From Myxococcales bacterium (GTDB lineage: Bacteria > Myxococcota_A > UBA9042): 64,000 nt of DNA. A program made the position numbers and the translations under genes. Positions 63,955 through 64,000 of this stretch are shown here, one piece after another. How positions within the stretch are numbered: position 1 is the first letter of the stretch; the number at the start of each line of letters is the position of its first letter. The DNA lies in contig SHZF01000001.1 of assembly GCA_009692425.1 (NCBI GenBank), forward strand, positions 124,001-188,000. The letters run 5' to 3'. The notes under the pieces were generated by a model. The model saw only the letters and a program-made list of their open reading frames with translations. It was not told where the DNA came from and searched no databases.

Positions 63955-64000
63955 TCATGGCGTCGGTGTCACCGTGCCGGGCACTTCCGGGGGTGGGTTG
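63955..64000 (-). CDS. Possible C-terminal end of a convergent gene (partial)
   Basis: On the minus strand the last bases read N-P-P-P-E-V-P-G-T-V-T-P-T-P then TGA at 63957-63955. A Pro/Thr-rich tail like those of envelope lipoproteins here would fit, but only 14 codons are visible, so this is tentative. Confidence 0.25.
   Translation of the reverse strand, partial: NPPPEVPGTVTPTP

Overview
This is a 64 kb, strongly GC-rich, densely coded chromosomal window. The gene content suggests a Myxococcota (deltaproteobacterial) chromosome: a Hanks-type Ser/Thr kinase with an N-terminal zinc ribbon, a TPR protein with PEGA-like features, many lipobox proteins including one with a Dickkopf-like Cys-rich region, a class II (B12) ribonucleotide reductase, and a TPR operon resembling the GltD/GltE (AgmU/AglT) envelope machinery of Myxococcus. 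This taxonomic call is an inference; there is no rRNA in the window. I saw no tRNA, IS element, prophage or CRISPR array.

Layout. 1-9.8 kb: 3' part of comEC; ArsA-like ATPase plus YfhO-like membrane protein (operon, -); pyrE (+); amt plus a small beta-barrel protein (-); a metzincin lipoprotein and a HEAT-repeat protein (+). 9.8-16.7 kb: TPR/PEGA membrane protein and a Ser/Thr kinase (-), FmdB zinc ribbon (+), dusB and two tandem cNMP-binding proteins (-), a secreted protein whose stop codon lies in a short tandem repeat (+). 16.7-25.8 kb: NUDIX hydrolase, lipoprotein, TPR/barrel protein and gpmI (+), nrdJ (-), then an 813-bp control region and obgE (+).

25.8-36 kb: a near-consensus sigma70 promoter, a roughly 270-nt structured leader, and five co-directional envelope genes, the first four joined by stop/start overlaps. 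36-45.3 kb (-): dnaK, dnaJ, thiL, then a coupled Tat-protein/VWA-like/amidase module, then coaD. The amidase carries a LytM-like domain that has lost zinc ligands. 45.4-51.2 kb (-): an exopolysaccharide export operon (234-aa membrane protein, OM beta-barrel, short Wza-type OPX lipoprotein, Wzc-type tyrosine kinase) behind a recognisable promoter that has three GGGAC/GTCCC palindromes spaced about three helical turns apart, and a long repeat-containing leader.

51.3-64 kb: a DUF483-like protein (-); UPF0158-like, DUF192 lipoprotein and an unknown protein, overlapping (+); a Cys-rich lipoprotein (+); a tightly coupled minus-strand operon of DsbA-like lipoprotein, gmk, gltX, an unknown 393-aa protein and a PcaF-like thiolase; folK and a lipoprotein (+); and the possible tail of another minus-strand gene at the edge.

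The strongest leads for new biology are the amidase/degenerate-LytM fusion with its coupled VWA-like and Tat partners, the phased-palindrome promoter of the polysaccharide operon, and the structured leader of the TPR operon. Start sites were chosen from Shine-Dalgarno spacing, signal peptides and overlaps. All family names come from motif recognition, without database searches.
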